Source of the DNA: Francisella sp. SYW-9
GTDB taxonomy: Bacteria > Pseudomonadota > Gammaproteobacteria > Francisellales > Francisellaceae
Assembly: GCF_008711465.1 (NCBI RefSeq)
Contig: NZ_VXKQ01000012.1
Location: 1-64,000 of the forward strand
DNA length: 64,000 nucleotides
Reading direction: 5' to 3'
The translations under genes and the position numbers were made by a program. Below the pieces are notes generated by a model. The model worked only from the letters and a program-made list of their open reading frames with translations, did no database searches and had not been told where the DNA came from. Of the stretch, positions 18,555 through 26,132 are shown piece by piece. Numbering within the stretch: the stretch's first letter is position 1; each line of letters starts with the position of its first letter.

Positions 18555-19256
18555 TTACACATTCTTTTTTAATAATGCAGATCTTATTTTACCAATAGCT
18601 TCTGTTGGGTTTAAACCTTTTGGACAAACTGAAACACAATTCATAATAGTTCTACATCTAAATAGACTAAACGGATCTTTTAAATCATCAAGTCTTTCTT
18701 CAGTAGCTGTATCTCGAGAGTCTGCTATAAATCTATAAGCCTGCAATAATCCAGATGGACCTATGAACTTATCTGGGTTCCACCAGAAAGATGGACAAGA
18801 TGTAGTACAACAAGCACATAAAATACACTCATATAAGCCATCTAATTTAGCTCTATCTTCAGGGGATTGTAGCCTTTCCTTAACAGGTGGCTCATCATCA
18901 TTTATTAGATAAGGTTTAACTTTTTCATAGTTCTTATAAAATTGCTTCATATCAACGATCAAGTCTCTAACAACTGGTAGACCAGGTAGAGGATTTACTT
19001 TGATAGGCTGTCTTAACTCACCAATAGAAGTAATACACGCTAAACGGTTTTTACCGTTGATGTTCATACCATCAGAACCACAAACACCTTCACGGCAAGA
19101 TCTTCTCATTGCTAAAGTAGGATCCTGCTCTTTGATTAGCTCAAGAGCTGTTAAAACTTTAACACCTTCATTTTCTACTGAAACAGTATACTCATCGTAA
19201 TAAGGTTTTTTGTCAACTTCTGGATTATATCTATAAATTTTAAATCTTACGTCCAT
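18555..19256 (-). CDS. sdhB: Succinate dehydrogenase iron-sulfur subunit
   Basis: SdhB carries electrons from the flavoprotein SdhA to quinone. The 233-residue protein shows ligands for all three clusters: [2Fe-2S] at C54, C59, D62 and C74 (as in E. coli, with the Asp), then the [4Fe-4S] and [3Fe-4S] sites formed by C144/C147/C150, C154, C201, C207 and C211. It sits peripherally on the cytosolic face of the inner membrane. It follows sdhA by 19 nt and precedes sucA. Confidence 0.98.
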   Translation of the reverse strand: MDVRFKIYRYNPEVDKKPYYDEYTVSVENEGVKVLTALELIKEQDPTLAMRRSCREGVCGSDGMNINGKNRLACITSIGELRQPIKVNPLPGLPVVRDLIVDMKQFYKNYEKVKPYLINDDEPPVKERLQSPEDRAKLDGLYECILCACCTTSCPSFWWNPDKFIGPSGLLQAYRFIADSRDTATEERLDDLKDPFSLFRCRTIMNCVSVCPKGLNPTEAIGKIRSALLKKNV

Positions 19257-19275
19257 TATATTAAATCCTTGTAAA

Positions 19276-21069
19276 TTAGTACTTACGTTCTGCTGGTTGG
19301 AAAGCTTTAACTTTAGTTGGAGACATATTCACACCACGCGAAGATGTTTTATCATCATCCAAGAAGTATAATGTATGCTTCATCCAATTCTCATCATCTC
19401 TATCAGGGAAGTCCACTCTTGAGTGCGCTCCTCTTGACTCTGTTCTTTCCAGAGCAAGTTTTGCTGTAGCCACTGCTGTTAACATTAGATTATCAAGCTC
19501 TAGAGCTTCGATTCTCATCATGTTAAATACTCTTGAGTTATCCTCTAAGACAGCATTTTCTAATCTATCTCTTAGAGCGTATAGCTTATCCAAACCTTCT
19601 TTCATTGTACTTTCTTGTCTAAATACCGAGAAGTATTGTTGCATTACTTGCTGAAGCTCTTTTCTAAGTTCAGAGATTTTTTCTTTACAACCTCTTTCTT
19701 CAGAAGAATCCCATTTCTTAATTCTAGCTGTTGCTTTTTCAACATTTTCTTGAGAAGTTTCTTTTAGTGACATACCTTCTTTTAAGCTTTGCTCAGCATG
19801 CATACCAGCTGCTCTACCAAACACGACCAAATCAAGTAAAGAGTTACTTCCTAATCTATTAGCACCATGAACAGATACTGAAGCACATTCACCAACTGCA
19901 TACAACCCACCAATAACTTTATCTTTACCATTCTCTTGAGTGATAACTTGACCATGCTTATTAGTAGGAATACCACCCATTTGATAGTGACATGTTGGCA
20001 CAACTGGAATTGGTTTTTCAACAGGATCAACGCCAGCAAATGTTCTAGCAAGCTCTCTAACAGTAGGTAATCTTTCATCAATTACATCTTCACCAAGATG
20101 TGTTAAATCTAACCATACGCAGTTTGAACCACTAAATGTATCGCCACGACCTTCCATAATTTCTTGCTGAGAAGCTCTTGATACAACATCACGACAAGCA
20201 AGATCTTTGGCATTAGGAGCATAACGCTCCATAAATCTTTCGCCATCTTTATTACGTAGGATACCACCTTCACCACGGCAACCTTCCGTAACTAAAACAC
20301 CCGCACCAGCAATACCTGTCGGGTGGAACTGCCAAAACTCCATATCTTGAAGAGGAATATCAGCCCTTAAAGCTAGGCCCATACCATCACCAGTATTGAT
20401 ATAAGCATTTGTACTAGACTCATATATACGTCCAGCACCACCAGTTGCTAGTATAGTTAGTTTTGACTTTAAGAACACTGTTTCACCAGTTTCTATACAT
20501 AATGCAATAACACCTGATACACTGCCATCATCTGCTTTAACTAAATCAACAGCAAACCACTCTGTATAAAAGTTAGTTTTATGTGCTAAGTTACCTTGAT
20601 AAAGCGTATGTAATAACGCATGTCCAGTTCTATCAGAAGCAGCGCACGTTCTTTTTGCCTGATTACCAGGATCAAAGTTTCTTGACATACCACCAAAAGC
20701 ACGTTGATATATCTTGCCATCTTCTAAACGTGAAAAAGGCATGCCCATATGCTCTAACTCAATAATAGATTGTGGCGCATGTTCACACATATACTCAATA
20801 GCATCCTGATCCCCAATATAATCAGAGCCTTTCACTGTATCGTACATGTGCCACTTCCAATCATCAGAAGGAAGGTCATCATCAAATTTAATATTTCCTA
20901 ATGCCGCCGCAATACCACCTTGAGCTGCAACAGTATGTGATCTTGTAGGAAAAACTTTAGAAACAACAGCAGTTTTAAACCCAGACTGGGATAATTGAAA
21001 CGCTGCCCTTAGGCCTGCTCCACCAGCGCCAATAACAATAGCATCAAATTCTTGTGTAGCTATACTCAT
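19276..21069 (-). CDS. sdhA: Succinate dehydrogenase flavoprotein subunit
   Basis: SdhA oxidises succinate to fumarate with covalently bound FAD. The 597-residue chain has the dinucleotide-binding GAGGAG motif at 14-19, the FAD-linking H45 in [10 protein letters not shown], and substrate-site motifs HPTGI and EGCRGEGG. The C-terminus [20 protein letters not shown] is typical of the family. It follows sdhD by 12 nt. The quaternary partner genes sdhB, sdhC and sdhD are all adjacent. Confidence 0.98.
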   Translation of the reverse strand: MSIATQEFDAIVIGAGGAGLRAAFQLSQSGFKTAVVSKVFPTRSHTVAAQGGIAAALGNIKFDDDLPSDDWKWHMYDTVKGSDYIGDQDAIEYMCEHAPQSIIELEHMGMPFSRLEDGKIYQRAFGGMSRNFDPGNQAKRTCAASDRTGHALLHTLYQGNLAHKTNFYTEWFAVDLVKADDGSVSGVIALCIETGETVFLKSKLTILATGGAGRIYESSTNAYINTGDGMGLALRADIPLQDMEFWQFHPTGIAGAGVLVTEGCRGEGGILRNKDGERFMERYAPNAKDLACRDVVSRASQQEIMEGRGDTFSGSNCVWLDLTHLGEDVIDERLPTVRELARTFAGVDPVEKPIPVVPTCHYQMGGIPTNKHGQVITQENGKDKVIGGLYAVGECASVSVHGANRLGSNSLLDLVVFGRAAGMHAEQSLKEGMSLKETSQENVEKATARIKKWDSSEERGCKEKISELRKELQQVMQQYFSVFRQESTMKEGLDKLYALRDRLENAVLEDNSRVFNMMRIEALELDNLMLTAVATAKLALERTESRGAHSRVDFPDRDDENWMKHTLYFLDDDKTSSRGVNMSPTKVKAFQPAERKY

Positions 21070-21081
21070 AAAAACAACCTC

Positions 21082-21435
21082 TTAATAGAAAAATAAAATT
21101 GTAAATAACCAAAAAAAGCAGAATACATAAACCAAAACAAAACTCAGCATAACAAGAGCTGAAGCCCATGCACACTTAATGTAGTCACCACAAATAATCC
21201 ATATACCTACCCAAGCATGGAAAAACATTGCCAGATAAGCAATAAGCGTAGCAATTCTAAAAAATATCCCATCGGTAAATAGACCTCTCCAAGAATCATA
21301 GTTTAGATTGCCTGAATGAGATAAGCATAATGCTTCGATTAAGAGATACGCAAAATAAACAGCTATTATTACAGCAGTAACTCGTTGGACGAAAAAGTCC
21401 TTAATACCTGAAGAAGTTAAAGAAATTACAGCCAT
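21082..21435 (-). CDS. sdhD: Succinate dehydrogenase membrane anchor SdhD
   Basis: SdhD is one of the two membrane anchors that bind heme b and ubiquinone. This 117-residue protein has three membrane helices. The HAWVGIWIICGDYIK segment aligns with the E. coli HAWIGMW...DYVK region, whose His is the heme ligand and whose Asp-Tyr lines the quinone site. I use the ATG at 21435, preceded by GGGGGTG, giving a 10-nt overlap with sdhC; TTG and GTG codons just upstream are alternatives. Confidence 0.93.
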   Translation of the reverse strand: MAVISLTSSGIKDFFVQRVTAVIIAVYFAYLLIEALCLSHSGNLNYDSWRGLFTDGIFFRIATLIAYLAMFFHAWVGIWIICGDYIKCAWASALVMLSFVLVYVFCFFWLFTILFFY

Positions 21436-21806
21436 AAGTAGCACCCCCAAAAAATAGCTGATAAAACACCTAGAACAATTACAATTAAAGATGTGATCTT
21501 AGCAACTGTCATACTTTCACCAAAACCCATATCCATGATCATATGTCTAATGCCAGCATATACATGATAAGTTATTGCAGATAAGAACAACCAAAAAAAT
21601 ATACTAACCCAACTCTTAGTTAATACAGCAACTGTATCTTCATATCCTGTAGGCCCTGCAAGAGAATAATTCATTCCAACAACCGCTAAAGGTATAGCAA
21701 TAAGTAGAATCACCCCTGATACACGATGCAATATAGAACTTATTGCAGTAACAGGGAATTTGTACGACTTTATCGACATTAAGTCAATATTGGTAATTTT
21801 TTTCAC
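21426..21806 (-). CDS. sdhC: Succinate dehydrogenase cytochrome b556 SdhC
   Basis: SdhC is the first anchor subunit. The 126-residue protein contains the family pattern SILHRVSGVILL and the heme-ligand segment HVYAGIRHMIMD (E. coli has HVVVGIRHMMMD). Three membrane helices are evident. The start is a GTG with GGAGGGA upstream, a strong ribosome-binding site; an in-frame ATG ten codons later has none. It heads the long minus-strand run sdhCDAB-sucAB and faces gltA across a shared control region. Confidence 0.95.
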   Translation of the reverse strand: MKKITNIDLMSIKSYKFPVTAISSILHRVSGVILLIAIPLAVVGMNYSLAGPTGYEDTVAVLTKSWVSIFFWLFLSAITYHVYAGIRHMIMDMGFGESMTVAKITSLIVIVLGVLSAIFWGCYLWL

Positions 21807-21986
21807 GCTCGATGTCCCTCCGAAGCAATTTTATAATATAAAAATAGATTAGACTTAGACCAATGTTATACAACAATCTAATAATATATTTTTGTAGAAT
21901 CAAATTCAAACTTTTAAGTAAAGTTTTGACCTTATTTTTACCACTAGCAAAAATAAAAAAACTATTCAACACAAAGTTTTAGCAAA

Positions 21987-22002
21987 TAGTATAATTATAC
22001 TA
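21987..22002. repeat. 16-bp perfect palindrome on the sdh side
   Basis: TAGTATAATTATACTA is a perfect palindrome about 180 bp upstream of sdhC. It contains TATAAT and TATACT on the minus strand, and a TTAACA-like element lies about 15 bp upstream, so it probably overlaps the sdh promoter -10 region. It may be an operator, or only an A+T-rich symmetric promoter. Confidence 0.4.
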
Positions 22003-22037
22003 ACAAACTGTTAAAATTCCATTAACAATAACTTTTA

Positions 22038-22058
22038 TTTGCAAAAGATATTTGCAAA
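22038..22058. promoter_or_regulatory. Paired TTTGCAAA palindromes (candidate operator)
   Basis: The self-complementary octamer TTTGCAAA occurs twice, at 22038-22045 and 22051-22058, 13 bp centre to centre. The second copy covers the -35 hexamer of the gltA promoter. Two identical palindromes at this spacing are what a cooperative dimeric regulator could bind, and binding would block the -35 element. The regulator is not known from the sequence. Confidence 0.5.
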
Positions 22059-22080
22059 TGGTTAATCTTTAGCTTATTAT
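22052..22080 (+). promoter_or_regulatory. Promoter of gltA (sigma-70 type)
   Basis: TTGCAA (22052-22057), a 17-bp spacer and TATTAT (22075-22080) match a sigma-70 promoter pointing to gltA. The predicted start near 22087 leaves a leader of about 125 nt before the ATG at 22214, long enough to contain further control. Confidence 0.6.
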
Positions 22081-22213
22081 TCCCCTGTGGCGATACCGAA
22101 TTAGTATTATTCACTTAACAGCTGGTGTCTTTTTATTGCAATCTCTATATTGCGAAACCACATTTAAATTATGATTTTTCATTAACTCTCTTTTTACGTG
22201 GAGGCCAATTTTA

Positions 22214-23473
22214 ATGAGCAAATACGCAACGCTTAAATATGCGGAAAAAAATATTGATATAGAATTACCGGTATACTCTCCTAGCCTAGGTAATGACTGT
22301 ATAGATGTATCATCTCTTGTAAAGCACGGTATTTTTACATACGATCCTGGTTTTATGTCAACTGCTGCTTGTGAATCAAAAATAACATATATTGATGGAG
22401 GCAAGGGCGTGCTTCTTCATAGAGGTTACCCTATCGAAGAATGGACTGAAAAATCAAACTATCGTAGCCTTTGTTACGCACTAATATATGGTAAGCTACC
22501 ATCTGATGAACAAAAAGAAAACTTTAGAAATGAAATCATTTCTAAAATGGCTGTATGTGAGCATATTAAAGCTGCAATATCATCAATGCCAAAAGGTACT
22601 CACCCTATGTCTGGCTTAATTGCTGGTGTTAACGTTTTAGCTGCTGAGCATGTTAAAAATGGTCAGAAAGAGTCTCAAGAAGAGGTTGCCAAAAATATTG
22701 TAGCAAAAATCGCAACAATCGCAGCAATGTCTTACAGACACAATCAAGGTAAAAAACTATTTGACCCTAAACCTGAGTATGGTTATGCAGAGAACTTCAT
22801 TTATATGATGTTTGCTGATGATGAAAACTACAAGCCAGATGAGCTACATGTAAAAGCAATGGATACAATCTTCATGCTTCATGCTGATCATGAACAAAAT
22901 GCTTCTACTTCTACTGTAAGATTATCAGGCTCAACTGGAACATCTCCATATGCTGCTATTATTGCAGGTATTACAGCTCTATGGGGCCCAGCTCACGGTG
23001 GTGCTAATGAAGCAGTTCTTAAGATGCTATCTAAAATTGGTAGCATTGATAATATCGATACTTATATTGCTAAAGCTAAAGATAAAGATGATCCATTTAG
23101 ATTAATGGGCTTTGGTCACAGAGTATATAAAAATACAGACCCAAGAGCTACAGCAATGAAGAAAAACTGTGAAGAGATCTTAGCTAAGCTTGGCAATAGC
23201 GACAATCCTTTATTAACAGTTGCTAAGAAATTAGAAGAGATCGCATTACAAGATGAATTCTTTATCCAAAGAAAACTTTTTCCTAATGTTGACTTCTACT
23301 CGGGCATTATCTTAAAAGCTATGGGAATTCCAGAAGATATGTTCACAGCAATATTTGCTCTTGCTAGAACTTCTGGGTGGATATCTCAATGGATTGAAAT
23401 GGTTAATGATCCAGCACAGAAAATTGGTCGCCCTAGACAATTATATACTGGCGAAACTAGTAGAGACCTATAA
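22214..23473 (+). CDS. gltA: Citrate synthase
   Basis: GltA condenses acetyl-CoA and oxaloacetate at the entry of the TCA cycle. The 419-residue protein is of the large bacterial type II (usually hexameric, often NADH-sensitive) class. Active-site segments visible are HADHEQNASTSTVR, GPAHGGANEAVLKML, FGHRVYK and NVDFYSG. The ATG has GGAGG upstream. It is divergent from sdhCDAB-sucAB, and its promoter overlaps a paired palindrome. Confidence 0.98.
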   Translation: MSKYATLKYAEKNIDIELPVYSPSLGNDCIDVSSLVKHGIFTYDPGFMSTAACESKITYIDGGKGVLLHRGYPIEEWTEKSNYRSLCYALIYGKLPSDEQKENFRNEIISKMAVCEHIKAAISSMPKGTHPMSGLIAGVNVLAAEHVKNGQKESQEEVAKNIVAKIATIAAMSYRHNQGKKLFDPKPEYGYAENFIYMMFADDENYKPDELHVKAMDTIFMLHADHEQNASTSTVRLSGSTGTSPYAAIIAGITALWGPAHGGANEAVLKMLSKIGSIDNIDTYIAKAKDKDDPFRLMGFGHRVYKNTDPRATAMKKNCEEILAKLGNSDNPLLTVAKKLEEIALQDEFFIQRKLFPNVDFYSGIILKAMGIPEDMFTAIFALARTSGWISQWIEMVNDPAQKIGRPRQLYTGETSRDL

Positions 23474-23558
23474 TAATTTCTATTAATCAATCTATTTACT
23501 TTTTCTTTAATTTAAATTAGTCTTCTATTAGTTTACCTATAAGCTAGTATGAATTTAA

Positions 23559-24827
23559 ATGACTGATAAACCAACTTTAATACAAAAGTTAACAGCTCCT
23601 TTTAAGCAAGCTAAAATGTTTAGTATGCTTATCTTAGGTTACGCCTCTGGATTTCCTTTAATGCTTACAGCGTCATCTTTATTTCTTTGGTATAAGGATA
23701 ATGGAATAGAGACTAAGGACATTGGGTTTTTAACCCTTATTGCCGTACCATATACATTCAAATATCTATGGGCACCTTTCCTTGATAGAATAAAGATACC
23801 AAAATTTGGACGTCGAAAAGGTTGGATACTTCTAACACAAGTTACACTAATCTTGTTAATAGCAGCTATGAGCAGATTTTCTCCTGCAAACTCTCCTTTT
23901 ATAATAGCTTTTATTGGTTTTTTAATATGCTTTACATCAGCCACTCAAGATATTGCAATAAATGCATACCAAACAGAAGTTCTAACAGAATCAGAAAAAG
24001 CTTTAGGTAATGCTATAGCTGTAATGGGTTATCGCATAGGTATGTTAGTAACAGGATCAATTATTTTAATAATTGTAGAGAAGCTAAACAATAACTGGAA
24101 TCTAGCATGGCTGATGATAATACCCTTCTTTATAATATGTCCTCTTTATACACTTATATTAAAAGAAAGCCAATACCAAAAGATGGCTCCAAGAAATTTT
24201 AAAGAAGCTTATACACTACCTTTTATAGAGTTCTTTACTAGGCAAGGTTTTTATACAGCTATTATAATTCTTGCAATTATTATTACATATAAGCTTGCTG
24301 ATGCTATCGCCTTCTCATTAAACTCTCTATTTTTTGTCGACCTTGGATTTGATAAAACTACGATCGCAGTAGCATACAAAGCATTCGCATTACTACCATC
24401 TTTAGCTGGTTTAATTATAGGAGGCTTAATCGCAAAAAAAATAGGCATATATAAGAGTTTTTTATATTTTAGTATTATTATGGCATGCGCTAATCTAACT
24501 TATGCATTACTAGCTATTGTTGGTAAAAACTATTATCTAATGGTTTCTTCAGTAGCTGTAGAATACTTCTGTGGAGCTATGGGAACGGCCATACTTGTAG
24601 CTATGATAATGAGTCTTGTTAATGTAAAATTTTCAGCTACCCAATTTGCTATTTTAAGCTCTATTGATTCACTAGGAAGAGTTCTTGTAGGACCTCTTGC
24701 TGGATACATCCAAAGTATCTATCGTTGGGAAGGATTATTTATATTTAGCTTTATCGTAGGGATAATAGTCTCAATAGTTATTTATTTATTTAAAAAGAAA
24801 ATTAAACTAATGGCTGACCTTAGATAA
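23559..24827 (+). CDS. ampG: Muropeptide permease-like MFS transporter (AmpG)
   Basis: This 422-residue inner-membrane protein of the major facilitator superfamily has about 12 helices. The N-terminal run GYASGFPLMLTASSLFLWY, the following PYTFKYLWAPFLDR and GRRKGWILLTQ are typical of AmpG, which imports GlcNAc-anhydroMurNAc peptides released in cell-wall turnover. It follows gltA by 85 bp on the same strand. No AmpD or AmpC gene is nearby, so the substrate assignment rests on family resemblance. Confidence 0.85.
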   Translation: MTDKPTLIQKLTAPFKQAKMFSMLILGYASGFPLMLTASSLFLWYKDNGIETKDIGFLTLIAVPYTFKYLWAPFLDRIKIPKFGRRKGWILLTQVTLILLIAAMSRFSPANSPFIIAFIGFLICFTSATQDIAINAYQTEVLTESEKALGNAIAVMGYRIGMLVTGSIILIIVEKLNNNWNLAWLMIIPFFIICPLYTLILKESQYQKMAPRNFKEAYTLPFIEFFTRQGFYTAIIILAIIITYKLADAIAFSLNSLFFVDLGFDKTTIAVAYKAFALLPSLAGLIIGGLIAKKIGIYKSFLYFSIIMACANLTYALLAIVGKNYYLMVSSVAVEYFCGAMGTAILVAMIMSLVNVKFSATQFAILSSIDSLGRVLVGPLAGYIQSIYRWEGLFIFSFIVGIIVSIVIYLFKKKIKLMADLR

Positions 24828-24835
24828 ATAAAGAC

Positions 24836-25024
24836 TTATTTTTTATTACCAAATAATATCAATACGATAAAAATAGCCCAAGGAACTAGAAGAACTAACA
24901 AAACTATATTCATTGTAGTTTTAGTAATTTTAAGACTTGGAAAAAATACTACTACTAGCATTGCTAAGAATATTAGTAACACTCCAATAATAAAAGAAAT
25001 TAGAGATAATTTACCTTTGAACAT
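24836..25024 (-). CDS. Small two-helix membrane protein
   Basis: This 62-residue frame encodes two hydrophobic helices (about 7-29 and 38-58) with a basic C-terminus (FGNKK). It starts 6 nt after the sodB stop on the same strand, so it could be carried on the sodB transcript, and it ends 9 nt from the convergent ampG stop. No clear ribosome-binding site precedes the ATG, and I do not recognise the family. The hydrophobic pattern and tight packing favour a real gene, but weakly. Confidence 0.55.
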   Translation of the reverse strand: MFKGKLSLISFIIGVLLIFLAMLVVVFFPSLKITKTTMNIVLLVLLVPWAIFIVLILFGNKK

Positions 25025-25030
25025 AAATAT

Positions 25031-25609
25031 TTATTTTGCAAACTGTTCAGATACAAATTCCCAATTAACAATATTCCATAAAGCTTCAATATGCTTAGGT
25101 CTAGCATTACGATAATCAATATAATAAGCATGTTCCCAAACATCAAAAGTCAATAATGGACGCTTATTGTCAGTTAAAGGACAACCAGCATTACTTGTGC
25201 TAAGTATCTCTAACTTACCAGATGAATTTTTTACTAACCAAGCCCAACCAGAACCAAAAGTAGTCACTGCAGTTTTAGAAAATTCTTCCTTAAACTTATC
25301 AAAAGAGCCAAAAGTCTCTACAATAGCAGCTTTTAACTGGCTCGACGGCTCAGTTTTACTTGGAGAAAAGCAGTTCCAGTAGAAAGTATGGTTATAAATT
25401 TGAGCTGCATTATTAAATATGCCACCAGAAGATGTTTTAATTATTTCCTCTAATTTTTTACCATCATGTTCAGTACCTTCTACTAAGTTATTTAAATTAG
25501 TAACATATGTCTGGTGATGCTTACCATAGTGATACTCTATAGTTTCTTGAGAAATTACAGGCTCTAGTGCATCTTTAGCATAAGGTAATTTTGGTAATTC
25601 AAATTTCAT
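25031..25609 (-). CDS. sodB: Iron superoxide dismutase
   Basis: SodB converts superoxide to O2 and H2O2 in the cytosol. The 192-residue protein shows metal ligands H27, H74, D156 and H160 (in DVWEHAYY). Q70 in [11 protein letters not shown] and the FGSGWAWLV segment are signatures of the iron type. The start has GGAG 7 nt upstream. It is divergent from grxD, so an oxidant-defence enzyme and an Fe-S/iron-handling protein share one 133-bp control region. Confidence 0.98.
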   Translation of the reverse strand: MKFELPKLPYAKDALEPVISQETIEYHYGKHHQTYVTNLNNLVEGTEHDGKKLEEIIKTSSGGIFNNAAQIYNHTFYWNCFSPSKTEPSSQLKAAIVETFGSFDKFKEEFSKTAVTTFGSGWAWLVKNSSGKLEILSTSNAGCPLTDNKRPLLTFDVWEHAYYIDYRNARPKHIEALWNIVNWEFVSEQFAK

Positions 25610-25742
25610 TTGTATACTCCTTTTACTTATTTTTAAAATATTTGTAACGTTTTGATACTATACCAATTTAATATAATATGCTATCATCTTTTAAACTAAA
25701 TTTCTAAACTTACTTAGCTAATAAATAAAAGGAAACTTTGCA

Positions 25743-26069
25743 ATGTATACACCAGAAGAGCAAAAAGTTGTAGATCGAATCGAAAAGCAAATAAAAGAAA
25801 ATGATATTATCTTATATATGAAAGGCTCTCCTAATTTACCTCAGTGTGGATTCTCAGCTCATGCTGCAACAGCTGTAAGATCATGTGGAAAGCCATTTGC
25901 TTTTGTAAACATCTTAGAGAATCCAGATATAAGAGCTATATTACCAAAATATGCCGATTGGCCAACATTCCCTCAACTTTGGGTTAAGGGTGAACTAGTT
26001 GGTGGATGTGATATAATTATGGAAATGAAAGATTCAGGCGAGCTTCAAGAATTAATAGATTCAATTTAG
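25743..26069 (+). CDS. grxD: Monothiol glutaredoxin Grx4 type
   Basis: This 108-residue protein has the CGFS active site (C35-S38) of monothiol glutaredoxins, which bind a [2Fe-2S] cluster with glutathione and deliver it in Fe-S assembly and iron sensing. The TVP-loop equivalent is in DWPTFPQLWVKGELVGG, and the GGCDI glutathione-binding segment follows. The ATG has AAGGAAAC upstream. The window is rich in Fe-S proteins (aconitase, SdhB, complex I, HemW) that are plausible clients. Confidence 0.95.
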   Translation: MYTPEEQKVVDRIEKQIKENDIILYMKGSPNLPQCGFSAHAATAVRSCGKPFAFVNILENPDIRAILPKYADWPTFPQLWVKGELVGGCDIIMEMKDSGELQELIDSI

Positions 26070-26132
26070 CACCTCAACTCAAATAACTCTATGTTATTAC
26101 TTTAATATTCGCTGATCTTATAAAATGGTTAG

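Larger units (their letters stand above)
21807..22213. promoter_or_regulatory. Divergent sdhC / gltA control region
   Basis: This 407-bp A+T-rich gap separates two TCA-cycle units. It contains a near-consensus promoter for gltA, two copies of the palindrome TTTGCAAA at that promoter, and a 16-bp palindrome on the sdh side (all listed separately). An inverted repeat TGTTAA-N7-TTAACA lies at 22009-22027 between them. The pattern suggests coordinated control of the divergent genes; the regulator is unknown. Open frames running through here are not convincing genes. Confidence 0.6.

Noticed and set aside
21784-21972. 62-codon minus-strand frame upstream of sdhC
   Set aside because: Low-complexity A+T-rich translation, no ribosome-binding site, overlaps the sdhC start in another frame.
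22111-22404. 97-codon minus-strand frame across the gltA start
   Set aside because: Most of it is antisense to the gltA coding region and it crosses the gltA leader; no family resemblance.
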